DNA of 64,000 bases from Yoonia sp. G8-12 (GCF_038443675.1 NZ_CP151762.1:930001-994000); one strand, 5' to 3'; counted from the stretch's first letter, positions 17,110 through 27,145 are shown. The notes: generated by a model from the letters alone, not told the origin. Translations and numbers: made by a program.

Positions 17110-18690
17110 TCAGTTGATTGTGACCCAACGCAGAATAAAGAAGTTATCCGCCCGCTGGGTGAGGTCGACCTCGTTTTTGGCGGCCCAGATCAATGGCTGC
17201 GTATAGAGCGGTACATAGGCTACTTCGTCCTGTGTGATGCTGACAATCTCATCAATCATTGCCTGACGGGCCGTCGGATCGATCTCTTCCTGAACCATGG
17301 GAAGAAGTTCGTCCACCCGCGCGTTCGCGTAATTGCCAAAGTTCCACGAGCCGAGGTTCTTTTCATCATCCTGAGAGTGCAGCAGGAAGCGGATCGGATG
17401 CTCCATGTCAAAGGTGCCTGGCGACCAGCCCAGCAGATACATATCAAAGTCGTCCTCGCGCAGCTGTGGCCAGTAATCGCGCACCGGACCGGTGCTGAGT
17501 TCGGCGTTCAAACCAACAGCAGCAAACATCGACGCCGCTGCACGGCAAAGTGCCTCATCGTTGATGTAGCGGTCATTGGTGCACTTCAGGCCGAACGAAA
17601 AACCGTCAGGATAGCCTGCCTCGGCAAGCAGCGCCTTGGCCCGTTCGGGGTCATACTCAAGACGCGTTGCGTTTGGTTCGGAATAGCCAGAAATGCCTTC
17701 TGGAACCAATTGCGATGCGGCTTCGATCTTGCCACGGAAGATCACGCGGTCGATGGCATCCATGTCAATCGCATGCGCAGCGGCCTGACGCACGCGCACG
17801 TCCTGAAACGGGTTCACGTCCGTTACATCGGTCGAATAGAGCAACTGGTCATGCTCATGACCAAAGCCGAACATGATGACGCGGGTCTCTTCGCCCTCAA
17901 GCACTTTGAAACCATCGCGCTCTTCCACCTGTGCTGCATCCTGCAACGGGATCGGCTGGATAAAGTCGATCTCGCCGGACAAAAGCGCCGCCAGCCCCGT
18001 GGCCGAGTTGCCGATTGGTGTGAAGATGGCTTCGGTGACGTTATGCTCGACCTCGCCCCACCACTGGGCATTCGGGACCAGAATGGTCTGCACGCCGGGA
18101 TCACGGCTTTGCAGCGTGAAAGGTCCGGTGCCGTTGACATTCATGGTCGCAAAATTTTCGCTGTCACGCGCAGGCAGTGCCGCGTCGTTGGTTTCTGCCC
18201 AGTCTTTGTCGAGGATCATAAAGTTGGCGATTGAATCCGGAAAAAGAGGGTTCGGCGCTGCGGTAATGAAATCAACGGTGTAGTCATCGACGACGCGGAC
18301 TTCGGAAACTGGTGCGAACCACGAACGGACATCGGCAACTTCATTTGACGCACGCTCATAGCTGAACAGCACGTCTTCTGCGTTAAAGGTTGCACCGTTG
18401 GCAAAGGTCACACCTTGGCGAAGGTTGAAGCGCCAGCCATTTTCACCCTCGAGCGGTTCCCAGCTTTCGGCAAGCGAGCCTTCAATCGCCATGTCGCGAT
18501 CACGGCGCACGAGGCCTTCGTAGATGTTGTTCAGGAAAGAAAGAACCGGCGTGGAGTTTACCGCATGTGGGTCCATCGTTTGCGGATCGGTGGTCGAGGC
18601 CCAGCGGAATGTTTCCGAGTAGCCCGCACTTGCAGCGAAAACGATCGTTGAAGCGAGCACAGTTGTTCGCCAGTGGGTTGAGTTGATCAT
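17110..18690 (-). CDS. ABC transporter solute-binding protein, family 5
   Basis: This 526-aa periplasmic protein of the SBP_bac_5 family has a signal peptide ending near ASAGYSETF, then the family signature TTDPQTMDPHAVNS and GLVRRD, and the LAESWEPLEG motif. It delivers peptides, opines or other small amino compounds to the DppBC-type channel. The ligand cannot be told from sequence alone. GGGGAT about 6 nt upstream supports ATG 18690. It is the first gene of the operon, and no regulator is adjacent. Confidence 0.92.
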   Translation of the reverse strand: MINSTHWRTTVLASTIVFAASAGYSETFRWASTTDPQTMDPHAVNSTPVLSFLNNIYEGLVRRDRDMAIEGSLAESWEPLEGENGWRFNLRQGVTFANGATFNAEDVLFSYERASNEVADVRSWFAPVSEVRVVDDYTVDFITAAPNPLFPDSIANFMILDKDWAETNDAALPARDSENFATMNVNGTGPFTLQSRDPGVQTILVPNAQWWGEVEHNVTEAIFTPIGNSATGLAALLSGEIDFIQPIPLQDAAQVEERDGFKVLEGEETRVIMFGFGHEHDQLLYSTDVTDVNPFQDVRVRQAAAHAIDMDAIDRVIFRGKIEAASQLVPEGISGYSEPNATRLEYDPERAKALLAEAGYPDGFSFGLKCTNDRYINDEALCRAAASMFAAVGLNAELSTGPVRDYWPQLREDDFDMYLLGWSPGTFDMEHPIRFLLHSQDDEKNLGSWNFGNYANARVDELLPMVQEEIDPTARQAMIDEIVSITQDEVAYVPLYTQPLIWAAKNEVDLTQRADNFFILRWVTIN

Positions 18691-19024
18691 AGTCTATCCC
18701 CGTTAATTATTTGACTTTTCATACCTAGCCCGATCAGTACAGGCAGCTACGCTGTGGTCAAGCGCAGGGGCAAAGTTTGTGGCGTAAAGAATTTGGCCGA
18801 CACTCAGTACGCCAACCCATCCCAAGGCGCGCAGAAAGACGGTCAATAGAGAGTGGTTGCAATTTCCGCACCAAATTGGACCCTTGCGCCCACCAATCGT
18901 GCAAAACGCCGTGGCCGTTGCTGTAGGCGGACCGGAGCAGGGAAAGTTCAAGTCAACATGGCCGGATGCAAACCACGCTGCAATGTACGAGCTTGCTGGC
19001 CGCGACGGCCCCCTTTGGCGCGCA
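18691..19024. other. Intergenic region upstream of the dipeptide-type ABC operon
   Basis: About 334 bp between the end of the YdiJ-like gene and the start of the solute-binding protein gene, both on the minus strand. Open frames here have no family likeness. The operon promoter should lie here; I see no clear operator or terminator. Confidence 0.4.
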
Positions 19025-21982
19025 TCAGGCTGGTCTGTTCGGCAGGACTGCAAGAATGGCTTGCGCGGGCGTCAGTGGCGCAACACTGGAAAAACGCTTT
19101 ACCTGCGATCTGCAAGAATACCCTGTCGCGATTACTTTGGTTGAGCCATCGACTGCATCTTGCCAGTTTTGCTCATAAAGCGTTCTGGACATTTCCTGAT
19201 GGGCCAGTTCATGTCCAAACAGGCCAGACATACCGCAGCAACCGGTTTTCACAATTGATACATCCATCCCCATCTGCTGGAAAATGCGAAGCCATTGATC
19301 CGCTGTTTCAGGCGCCAGTGACCGTTCCGTACAGTGCTGGATAAACCGATAGGTGTCGCTTGCAGTCACCTTCGGAAGGTCGGTTCTCGACAACCACTCG
19401 CTCAACAAAAGAACGTTGAAGTCCGGGCAGTCTGGTAGATTTGCAGGGTATTCATGGCGATACATTAACGTTGTTGCGCCATCCACACCGACCATCGTAA
19501 AGCCTGCGTCGGTGAGAGTGGACAGATCGCGCGCGTTTGCTTCTGCGATTTTGCGAAACTGCGCCAGCATCCCGCGCACATGGTGGGGCTTGCCGCCCGG
19601 CCGATAGTTGAGAAGGACAGGCGAGAAACCCAACGCACGGATCAGGGCGAGTTGCGTCAAAAGCGCCTCGGCGTCATAGAAGGTTGTAAAACAATCCTGC
19701 ACGACAATGACCGTACCTTCACGCAAATCGGCCGGATACGCACAAAGCTGTTCCACGGTGCGGGTGACAACGCCCAGATAACGAAGACGCCGCAAAGTAT
19801 CACGCCGGTTGCGCAATGCGGGCAGATCAACAAGGCCGAACACACCTGACATCAGTGATTTGACCGGTGGCAGGGCCTGTATTGCATTCAATGCGCCGCC
19901 GACCAGATCAAGTTTGGGTGCCAGCGATTCCAGCCGTCCAACAACCAGATCCGACAGGGGGCGGCGGGTGGACTGGTGAAACCATTCCAGAAACTGCGAC
20001 TTCATCTCTGGAATATCCACGCGCGCAGGGCAGCCTGCGCCGGCACAGGCTTTGCAGGCCAGACAGGTTTCAAGTGATGCGTGCAGATCGCCGGCAATCC
20101 GGTTTGCGCCCGCAGTATCGTGAAGCGCGCGCGCCCTTGCCCAAGCCCGCAACAGGCTTGCGCGTCCTTTGGGCGACTGTTTGCGATCACCCGTTGCTTT
20201 GTAGGACGGGCAGAACGGTTGTGTCTCGTCCTGATTGAAACACGCGCCATTGCCATCACACCGCAGGGCATTGCCAAATTCTGTCGCAAGATCAGCGGTT
20301 ACTTCCTGATCAAATGCGCCGCGCATCGGGACTGCGTCAAGTGACAGAATGGGGGCCTCATCGTCGATGGGCCGTGCAATCTTGCCCGGGTTCATGCGGT
20401 TTGCCGGATCAATCAATCCCTTGATCCGGCGCATCAGTTGATAGAGGTCGCGGCCGATCACCGTTTCGGAATATTCACCGCGTAGTCCCTTGCCGTGTTC
20501 GCCCCACAAAAGCCCGCCGTATTTCTGGGTCAGCGCAAACACTGCGTCGGATATCGCGCGGATCTGCTGGCGTTCGTCCTGTGCATTCATGTTCATCAGG
20601 GGCCGGATATGCACACAGCCAACATCGGCATGGCCGTACATGCCCAGCGGAATTTTCTTGGCGGCAAGAACGTCTTCAAGCTCGGCAACAAAATCTGCCA
20701 TATTTTCGGGCGGAACGGCGCAATCCTCGATAAAGGCGACGGCGCGCTTGTTCTTGTCAAACCCCGCCAAAAGCCCCTGACACGCACGCCGGATCTCCCA
20801 GACGCGGGCGATTTCGGCAGGGTCGTGCACCAGTCGAACGCCCGTTGGCCGGATTGCCGGGGGAAAGGCATCAAGCCCCGAAGAAACCAGTGCCAGCTTG
20901 GCATCCAGCGCGGCTTTGTCATCGTTGGAAACCTCGAAGAAATGCGCGGCATAGGGCTGGCTGGGGCCGTCAATGCCTAGAACCTTCCGCACATCATCTG
21001 CAAATGGCGTGCGCAGGGCAGCAGCCATGATCTTGTCGTCGATGAATTCGATGGCGTGGGGTTCAAATTTCACAAGCTCGGGGACGGCCCGCAGCCCTGC
21101 TTCGTGACTTGCAAAGGTCAGCACCGCAAGCGCGGTGTGTTGCGGGATCGGTTCGGTGCGCAGCGTGACTGATTTTATCAGGCCAAGCGTGCCCTCTGAT
21201 CCCGCCATCAGCTTGGCAAGGTTCAGATCGCCATTGGCCTGTCGCGCGTCTTTGAGGTTATAGCCTGTGAAGCCGCGCTTGAGATCGGGAAAGCGCGCGC
21301 GAATGTCCTGTTCATGCGGGGCCAGCAGCGCATCCAGCGCGCGCGCCAGTTCACCGGCAGGACCGGGCAGCGTTGCAATCTCTGCTGCCGGAACGTGGCC
21401 AAGTTCGACGGTCTCCCCGCCGGGCAGAACGCACTCCACCGACACCACATGATCGGAGGTCTTGCCATAAACAAGCGAGCCTTTTCCGGAACTGTCATTG
21501 GACACCATACCGCCGATTGTGGCGCGGTTGGTGGTCGAAACATGCGGGGCAAAGAAACGGCCGGATTGTGCGAGAAAATCATTCAGTTTGTCGCGCACAA
21601 GGCCGGGTTCAACGCGGATGGTGCCTTTGTCGGGATCGAACTCAAGAATGGCCCGCATAAAGCGGGATGTATCAACGATGATGCCCGGCCCCAATGATTG
21701 CCCGTTGGTCGATGTGCCGCCGCCACGGGCGTAAAGACAGATATCACCGAAACCGGGTGCATTGGCGGTGTGCATAACCAGATCAAGATCACTGGCGCAT
21801 CGTGGATAGATGACGGCCTGCGGCATGATCTGGTAGATCGAATTATCGGTAGACTGCGTGACCCGCGCCCCCAGATCGGTGGCCAGTTCGCCCTTGAAAC
21901 CGGCCTTGGCCAAGGCATCAAGATAGCCTCGTGTCAGATCACTTATGGCGTCTTGATCGGGAATGAACGCGCTGCCGTCCAT
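19025..21982 (-). CDS. FAD-linked and Fe-S dehydrogenase, YdiJ / D-2-hydroxyglutarate dehydrogenase-like
   Basis: This 985-aa flavo-iron-sulfur protein oxidises a 2-hydroxy acid. Residues 50-270 are the FAD-binding-4 domain (ARGGGTSTNGQSLGPG); 280-540 are the FAD-oxidase C-terminal domain (YGHADVGCVHIRP; WGEHGKGLRGE). A ferredoxin-like part follows with Cys575, 581, 591 and Cys640, 643, 646, 651. The C-terminal CCG domain has HC at 883-884 and GCCGMSGLFGHE at 914-925. This layout matches YdiJ-type D-2-hydroxyglutarate dehydrogenases. ATG 21982 lies one base after the upstream stop. It ends an operon with TRAP dctQM and a beta-propeller gene, so its substrate may come from the imported compound. 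Confidence 0.9.
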   Translation of the reverse strand: MDGSAFIPDQDAISDLTRGYLDALAKAGFKGELATDLGARVTQSTDNSIYQIMPQAVIYPRCASDLDLVMHTANAPGFGDICLYARGGGTSTNGQSLGPGIIVDTSRFMRAILEFDPDKGTIRVEPGLVRDKLNDFLAQSGRFFAPHVSTTNRATIGGMVSNDSSGKGSLVYGKTSDHVVSVECVLPGGETVELGHVPAAEIATLPGPAGELARALDALLAPHEQDIRARFPDLKRGFTGYNLKDARQANGDLNLAKLMAGSEGTLGLIKSVTLRTEPIPQHTALAVLTFASHEAGLRAVPELVKFEPHAIEFIDDKIMAAALRTPFADDVRKVLGIDGPSQPYAAHFFEVSNDDKAALDAKLALVSSGLDAFPPAIRPTGVRLVHDPAEIARVWEIRRACQGLLAGFDKNKRAVAFIEDCAVPPENMADFVAELEDVLAAKKIPLGMYGHADVGCVHIRPLMNMNAQDERQQIRAISDAVFALTQKYGGLLWGEHGKGLRGEYSETVIGRDLYQLMRRIKGLIDPANRMNPGKIARPIDDEAPILSLDAVPMRGAFDQEVTADLATEFGNALRCDGNGACFNQDETQPFCPSYKATGDRKQSPKGRASLLRAWARARALHDTAGANRIAGDLHASLETCLACKACAGAGCPARVDIPEMKSQFLEWFHQSTRRPLSDLVVGRLESLAPKLDLVGGALNAIQALPPVKSLMSGVFGLVDLPALRNRRDTLRRLRYLGVVTRTVEQLCAYPADLREGTVIVVQDCFTTFYDAEALLTQLALIRALGFSPVLLNYRPGGKPHHVRGMLAQFRKIAEANARDLSTLTDAGFTMVGVDGATTLMYRHEYPANLPDCPDFNVLLLSEWLSRTDLPKVTASDTYRFIQHCTERSLAPETADQWLRIFQQMGMDVSIVKTGCCGMSGLFGHELAHQEMSRTLYEQNWQDAVDGSTKVIATGYSCRSQVKRFSSVAPLTPAQAILAVLPNRPA

Positions 21983-21983
21983 G

Positions 21984-23237
21984 CTAGCCACCATACTCCA
22001 TGATATAAAGCCCACCATTATAGTCGTTGGCATAGACGAGCCCGTCTTTGGACACATAGACATCGCAGGTTTGTAAAACCAAAGGCCGGTCGGGGCGGTG
22101 ATCAACAAGGCGCTCGGGCGTGGGCGGGACCAGCGCGCCAACTTCGGTGGGGCGATAGGGATCAGAGATATCGGTCACGCGAATCCCCGCGTTCTGATAG
22201 GTCGAAAAAATGAGTTGGTCGCTGACAAGCCCGTCGGGCCGGTTTTCATAAATGTTATGCGGACCGAAATGTGCGCCTTTGTTCACATAGTCCGCTTCCG
22301 AGGGAACGGGGAACGTGGCAATGCTGACCGGATTGGACGGCTCGCGGATATCGAACATCCAGATGTGTTTGATCCCGTCGGCGCAGTTATCCATCACTGC
22401 CTCGTCCAGCACGACCAGCAGGTCACGGTCCGGTAGGGGCAGACAATTATGCGTGCCGCCACCAAAGGGTGGTGACCACTTGCGATGCACGACCAGTTCG
22501 GGGTTGGTGCGGTCGGAGACATCCATAATAACAAGCCCCGCATCACGCCACGCGCCGTAGGCTGTATCACCATGTACGACGGCATGATGCAGACCTGCGC
22601 GCCTGGCCTCTTCGGAGGGGACCTCACCGGCAGCGGCGTTCATGCCTGGCAGCCAATAGCGGCCTGCTTCGCGCGGGTTTGCCGGATCGGCCATGTCGAT
22701 GGTCATAAAGATGTAGTCTGTAAACCCGTCCAGCAGCACAGAGGCATAGGCCCAGCGTCCACCGGTGTACCAGATGCGATGCACACCACCGCCCTCGACA
22801 GGCATAAAGCCGATCTTGCGCGGGTTGGCGGGGTCTTTGATGTCATAAACTGCCATGCCTGCCGTCCAGTCACGCGCGCGGCTGTGATCGGTTGTGCCAA
22901 CCTTTTTGCCAAGCGCGCCGGTATAGTATTCGACCTCGTTCTGGAACTCGGCGGAGGAAAACATATCCTTTGCGTTGATCACAAGTAGCAGATCACCGTA
23001 GGTTTGCAGGTGGATGTTCCACGTGTTGGGCGGTGCCGGAATATAGTTCACGGGCTTGGGGTTGCGCGGATCGCGCACGTCAATCACGCTGAAACCTTTG
23101 GAAAACATATGGCCGGTAAAGGCAAAGCCCTTATTGACCATCAGTTGCACGCCATCGGGGCGGCCGCCCTGATCGCAATGACCTATCAGTTTCATGTTTT
23201 TCGCAAAATCGGGCGTGGGAAGATCAGGCAACGTCAT
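21984..23237 (-). CDS. LVIVD-repeat beta-propeller protein
   Basis: This 417-aa protein is built of LVIVD-type repeats. Units such as GFSVIDVRDPRNPKPV, GMAVYDIKDPANPRKI, GLVIMDVSDRTNPELV, IWMFDIREPSNPVSIA and GIRVTDISDPYRPTEV recur about every 50-60 residues and should form a propeller. His-rich spots (GVHRIWY, GTHNC, FGPHNIYENR) could hold a metal, as in selenium-binding-protein-like enzymes, but this is inference. No signal peptide is seen. It sits between dctM and the YdiJ-like gene in one operon, one base from the latter. Confidence 0.75.
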   Translation of the reverse strand: MTLPDLPTPDFAKNMKLIGHCDQGGRPDGVQLMVNKGFAFTGHMFSKGFSVIDVRDPRNPKPVNYIPAPPNTWNIHLQTYGDLLLVINAKDMFSSAEFQNEVEYYTGALGKKVGTTDHSRARDWTAGMAVYDIKDPANPRKIGFMPVEGGGVHRIWYTGGRWAYASVLLDGFTDYIFMTIDMADPANPREAGRYWLPGMNAAAGEVPSEEARRAGLHHAVVHGDTAYGAWRDAGLVIMDVSDRTNPELVVHRKWSPPFGGGTHNCLPLPDRDLLVVLDEAVMDNCADGIKHIWMFDIREPSNPVSIATFPVPSEADYVNKGAHFGPHNIYENRPDGLVSDQLIFSTYQNAGIRVTDISDPYRPTEVGALVPPTPERLVDHRPDRPLVLQTCDVYVSKDGLVYANDYNGGLYIMEYGG

Positions 23238-23294
23238 CAGCTTGCTCTTTCATTTGGTGTTGTGGGTGCGATGAAGACCGGCATTTTGTACCGA

Positions 23295-24606
23295 TCAAGA
23301 TGTTCCGGGCAGCCATGTGACCAACGCAGGAAATGTGAGAATGAGAACGCCAGCGACGAGGATGAGCAACCAATAGGGAACAGAGCCGCGAAACACCTCT
23401 CCCAGTGACACGTTCTCGGGGACGGCACCTTTGACCACATAAACGAGCAGGCCAAAGGGCGGCGTCAAAAGCCCGGCCTCGATGATCAGGATGCCATAGA
23501 TGGCAAAGACCAGCGGGTCATAGCCAAATCCCATCGCAAGAGGCGCAAAAATCGGAACCGTCAACAGGATGATCGAGGTCAGAATCGAGGATCATGCCCA
23601 GCAAAAGCCAGATGACGGTCATCGCGACAATCAGACCGATTGGACCAAACCCCGCGCCCTCGATTGTATCCGTAATGACATTGATTGCGCCGCTCGTGAC
23701 CAGAAACTGGGAATAGAGCGCAGCGGTCAGTAGCAGGAACATGATCGGCGCGCTTGTACGACCAGCTGCAATGATTGCGTCGACAATCGCCGCAGGCCGC
23801 AGGCCTTTTGCCACAGCAAGAACAAGCCCGCCGATGGCGCCAATGCCTGACGCTTCTGTCGGGGTGAAAAATCCGCCCCAAATACCGCCGATCACCACAA
23901 AAATCAGACCAAGGATGCCAATCCCGCTCCCGATGACAGACGCCGTCAAACCACCGTCTTCGGCGTCATCCATCGGTGCAAAGGGTGTCAACTCGGGCCG
24001 CCGCTTGGCGACGATGTAGAGATAGATCATGAACAGCCCTGCAAGAAGCAGACCGGGGATCACGCCAGCCAGAAACAAATCACCGATGGACGTTTCTGTC
24101 AGGATACCCCAGAAAATCAGCAGAATTGACGGAGGTATCAACATCCCCAGCATCGCACTTCCCGAGATCACGCCAAGTGCCAGAGGACGGTGATAGTTGT
24201 AGCGCCGCATTTGCGGATAGGCGACCTGACTAAAGGTTGCTGCCGCAGCGACACTTACCCCCGAGATGGCAGCGAAAACCGCATTTCCTGCAACTGTTGC
24301 AATCGCCAGACGGGCCGGAACGCGACGCATCATCAGGTTCATCATGGTGTAGAGATCACTCGCTGCGCCACAGCGCGCAATCAGATTGCCCATGATGATG
24401 AACAACGGAATTGTCGCAAAAATGTAGTTGCGCAAAATGCTGAATGACGCATTTCCGGCGGTGAAAATCGCCAAATCAAGGCTTTCAAACAGAAAATACG
24501 TCCCGATAAGAGAGGTCGCAGCAAGGCTCAGACCGATGGGGAGCCCGATAACGACCATCAAAATAAGAGCGGCAAGGGATACGATTGTAAGCGATTCAGG
24601 GCTCAT
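23295..24606 (-). pseudogene. TRAP transporter large permease DctM, frameshifted
   Basis: The frame from ATG 24606 gives 341 residues of a normal DctM membrane permease (SGVSVAAAATFSQVAYPQMRR; GSAMLGMLIPPSILLI; FTPTEASGIGA) up to LLLGMILDS near 23581. It then leaves the family. The remainder (SIILLTVPIFAPLAMGFG ... LLTPPFGLLVYVVKG) continues in another frame to 23295. One extra base at about 23580-23582 explains this: removing it restores GMILDSTSIILLTVP. The rest is well preserved, so this is either a recent loss or a sequencing error. It overlaps dctQ by 4 nt (ATGA). Confidence 0.88.
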
Positions 24607-25157
24607 TTCTGGATCTCCTTAACGGGTGTGACATCTTTGGATGTATCGGGCATGTCTGAAATGGTGGCTGTCGCGGTTTGGTCGCGGCCCATGATTGTCA
24701 GTACGGTCTGGATCAGAAACCCGACCGCGCAGAGTGCCGACAAGACAACAATGATGGTCCGCACCGGATAAACGGGCACACGAAATGCGCCTTCGCCTTC
24801 GAATTCGCCAATGCGCCAGCCGATCATCATATCGGGCCAGCCACCCCATGCCATAGCGGCAAAGAATCCAAAGCCGATCAGATAGCCCGCGCTATCGACA
24901 ACCCTCTGGAGAAAGCCGGGCAAATGGTCATATACGAGCGTCGTGCGCAGAAAGGCTTTTTCCCGCACGGCAAGTGGAAACTGCAGGAAAACAATCGCGA
25001 CGATCGAATTGGCGACAATTTCCTTTGTTCCCTGCAAGGGCTGTCCAAAGAAAGAACGCCCCACAACATCCACCAGGATCACAACGGCGAGCAAAAAAGC
25101 CCAGATCGTCGCAATGCCATTTAGCCAGCTGGCTGACCGGTTTATCAATCCACCCAT
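24603..25157 (-). CDS. TRAP transporter small permease DctQ
   Basis: This 184-aa protein has four hydrophobic helices and the DctQ family pattern (VILVDVVGRSFFGQPLQGTKEI). It partners DctM in Na+-driven uptake of organic acids brought by the periplasmic DctP. GGGGAGG just before ATG 25157 is a strong ribosome site. It is the first gene of the minus-strand operon dctQ-dctM-propeller-ydiJ and is divergent from dctP, with a palindromic operator between them. Confidence 0.92.
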   Translation of the reverse strand: MGGLINRSASWLNGIATIWAFLLAVVILVDVVGRSFFGQPLQGTKEIVANSIVAIVFLQFPLAVREKAFLRTTLVYDHLPGFLQRVVDSAGYLIGFGFFAAMAWGGWPDMMIGWRIGEFEGEGAFRVPVYPVRTIIVVLSALCAVGFLIQTVLTIMGRDQTATATISDMPDTSKDVTPVKEIQK

Positions 25158-25213
25158 TTTGTCCTCCCCGACGGGCCTGTCTCAAGTATGTCTTGACAGG
25201 CGAGCTTGAATAA

Positions 25214-25235
25214 TTATTTATCGTTTAATAAATAA
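25214..25235. promoter_or_regulatory. Palindromic operator between dctP and dctQ
   Basis: TTATTTAT (25214-25221) is inverted as ATAAATAA (25228-25235) around a 6-bp centre. The core TTATCGTTTAATAA (25218-25231) matches similar palindromes at 27146-27159 and 28880-28901. It lies between the divergent TRAP genes and can control both. The nearby TetR-family gene is the likely binder. Confidence 0.7.
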
Positions 25236-25271
25236 AAGCAAGTATGAACTGTCAAACGGGAGGAAATGACA

Positions 25272-26354
25272 ATGATACGCGTAAAAACCAAGGCCTTTCA
25301 TGGCGCTATGCTGGCTGGGTTGTTCGCCGGTTTCGCGGCAACCAGCGCAATCGCCGATAATATCACTCTACGCATTGGCGCAGGACATCCGGAGGGCCCG
25401 GTCGCTTATGTACGGCTGACGTCAGAATTCTTCGTACCCGAGGTTTCACGACGGGTGGAAGAAGAAACAGATCACACGATCCGCTTCATCGAAGCCTACG
25501 GTGGAACGATCGCCAAGCTGCCCGAAGTGCTTGAAGCAACCCAACGCGGAATCCTTGATATCGGACACACCTGTTTCTGCTTTGAGCCGACAAAGGCTTT
25601 TGCGCAAAACCTGAACTACTATGTCCCGTTCACGACGCCATCGGCGGTACAGCAACTGCGCGTCACACGACAGGTTTATGCAGCACACCCGCAGTTGAGC
25701 AAACATTTCGCGGACAACTATGATCAGACGCTGCTGGCGCTGACAGGGTACGACAACTACAATCTGGGAACCAGTTTTGAATGGGATACGGTCGACGAAC
25801 TGGCCGGTCACAAAATTGGCGGGGCAGGGCCGAACCTGCCTTGGCTGGAAGGGACGGGGGCAACTGTCGTTCAGACCAGCCTGAATGACATGTATTCAGG
25901 TGTCGCGACCGGCGTTTTCGAGGGTATGTTGATGTTCCCCGGAAGCTACTTCGGTTTCAAATTTCACGAAGTCGCACCGCATTACAAAGTCATCGATATC
26001 GGTGCTGTGATGGTGAACGGCATGATGATCAACAACGATACGCGTGACAGCCTGCCGCCCGAGGTTTTGACAATCATTCAGGAAGTTGCAATGGAATACG
26101 AAGTGAAGGTTGCCGAAGCCTTGGATGAGGCAAATGCGGCGGGGCTCGCGCGGCTTGAGGAAGCAGGCACGACCGTCACCGTCTTGCCGCAGGATCAGCG
26201 GATCGCCTGGGCTGAAAAGCTGGCTGGCTGGCCCAATGATATGGCGCAGCAGTTGAACGAAGCCGGCTTTGACGGATCGGGTATTTTCCGTGATTATATC
26301 CGCTTCCTTGAAGAAGACGGATATACGTTGCCGGTGCGCTACGAAATCGATTGA
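25272..26354 (+). CDS. TRAP transporter solute-binding protein, DctP-type
   Basis: This periplasmic binding protein of about 360 aa has a signal peptide ending near FAATSAIADNITL, then the DctP fold (ITLRIGAGHPEGPVAYV). The conserved middle region with ligand-contact positions is LAGHKIGGAGPNLPWLEGTG. It catches an organic acid and hands it to DctQM. Two ATGs compete: 25266 is only 2 nt from GGGAGG, whereas 25272 has 8 nt, so I prefer 25272. The gene stands alone on the plus strand and ends at a strong terminator. Confidence 0.9.
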   Translation: MIRVKTKAFHGAMLAGLFAGFAATSAIADNITLRIGAGHPEGPVAYVRLTSEFFVPEVSRRVEEETDHTIRFIEAYGGTIAKLPEVLEATQRGILDIGHTCFCFEPTKAFAQNLNYYVPFTTPSAVQQLRVTRQVYAAHPQLSKHFADNYDQTLLALTGYDNYNLGTSFEWDTVDELAGHKIGGAGPNLPWLEGTGATVVQTSLNDMYSGVATGVFEGMLMFPGSYFGFKFHEVAPHYKVIDIGAVMVNGMMINNDTRDSLPPEVLTIIQEVAMEYEVKVAEALDEANAAGLARLEEAGTTVTVLPQDQRIAWAEKLAGWPNDMAQQLNEAGFDGSGIFRDYIRFLEEDGYTLPVRYEID

Positions 26355-26375
26355 TCGTTCACTGATAAGATCAGG

Positions 26376-26413
26376 AACGGCAGGCAAGGGGGACCTTGCC
26401 TGCCGTTTTTTTT
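26376..26413 (+). terminator. Intrinsic terminator after dctP
   Basis: A perfect 14-bp stem, AACGGCAGGCAAGG (26376-26389) with CCTTGCCTGCCGTT (26394-26407), has a 4-nt loop and ends in a run of eight T (26406-26413). It closes the dctP transcript, and the A-rich left flank may help the convergent TetR gene as well. Confidence 0.92.
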
Positions 26414-26439
26414 ACATCTTTGTAAAAGTCACGGGATTT

Positions 26440-27105
26440 CTATGATTTGGCCAATAGCCCGACAGATCGCGCAACGCCCGACATGCCATCCATGAACAAG
26501 GTCACGCTTGATTGGACAAGTTGTTCAGTCGTCGCGCCGACATTTCCGCCATAAACATAGCGACGGACCCCGTAGTAAAAGATCCCGCCATGCATCATCC
26601 ACGCGGCCTCGAATTCTTCATTCGTGAGTGGCGCCTGATCCATACTGGGCAAGTGAAACGCGTCTCTGGCTTCGATGCAGATACGACGTATCGCGCGTTC
26701 CTCGACAATCGGCGCATACCGCCGCGTGATGTCGCCGCCCTTCAAGCCGGAGTAAAGAAAGATACGTATCCAGTCGGGCGCATGAATGACGGCACAGTAA
26801 CGCGTGTAAAAGTCTTCCAGACGGTCGCGCAAATCCCGGTTCCGATCTGCAAGAATGACGTCCCATTCATCGCTCCAGCGGTTCTGGAACATCTCGGCGT
26901 AGACCGCTGAGATCAAATCTTCCTTGCTTGGAAAATACTGGTAGATCAACGGCTGTGTCACACCGATATGCTTTGCGAGTTGGTGAGTGGAGCTGTCAAA
27001 CCCTTGTTCTGCGAAGAACTTTATCGAAGCGTCAATGATCATCTGCCGACGTTCATCTGGCGAATAGCGCTTCCGTTTCGTCGGCTTGTCGGTATCTCCA
27101 GACAT
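26440..27105 (-). CDS. TetR family transcriptional regulator
   Basis: This regulator of about 221 aa has an N-terminal TetR DNA-binding domain (residues about 20-65: IIDASIKFFAEQGFDSSTHQLAKHIGV in two parts, then LIYQYFPSKEDLISAVY). An all-helical ligand domain follows. ATG 27105 has GGGAG 6 nt upstream and is preferred over the ATG at 27123. It is divergent from the cupin gene, with a palindromic site between. Sister palindromes at 25214 and 28880 suggest it governs the TRAP genes and the FAD monooxygenase as well as itself. Confidence 0.92.
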   Translation of the reverse strand: MSGDTDKPTKRKRYSPDERRQMIIDASIKFFAEQGFDSSTHQLAKHIGVTQPLIYQYFPSKEDLISAVYAEMFQNRWSDEWDVILADRNRDLRDRLEDFYTRYCAVIHAPDWIRIFLYSGLKGGDITRRYAPIVEERAIRRICIEARDAFHLPSMDQAPLTNEEFEAAWMMHGGIFYYGVRRYVYGGNVGATTEQLVQSSVTLFMDGMSGVARSVGLLAKS

Positions 27106-27145
27106 GATGTCTCCCTTTTGCAAATGCTATTGCGTCGCTTTAAAT

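Noticed and set aside
17068..18234. 388-codon open frame on the plus strand
   Set aside because: It is antisense to the family 5 solute-binding protein, has no ribosome site and no family motif.
23570..23590. Programmed frameshift in dctM
   Set aside because: There is no slippery heptamer or downstream structure, and DctM proteins are not known to need recoding. A simple one-base indel explains it.
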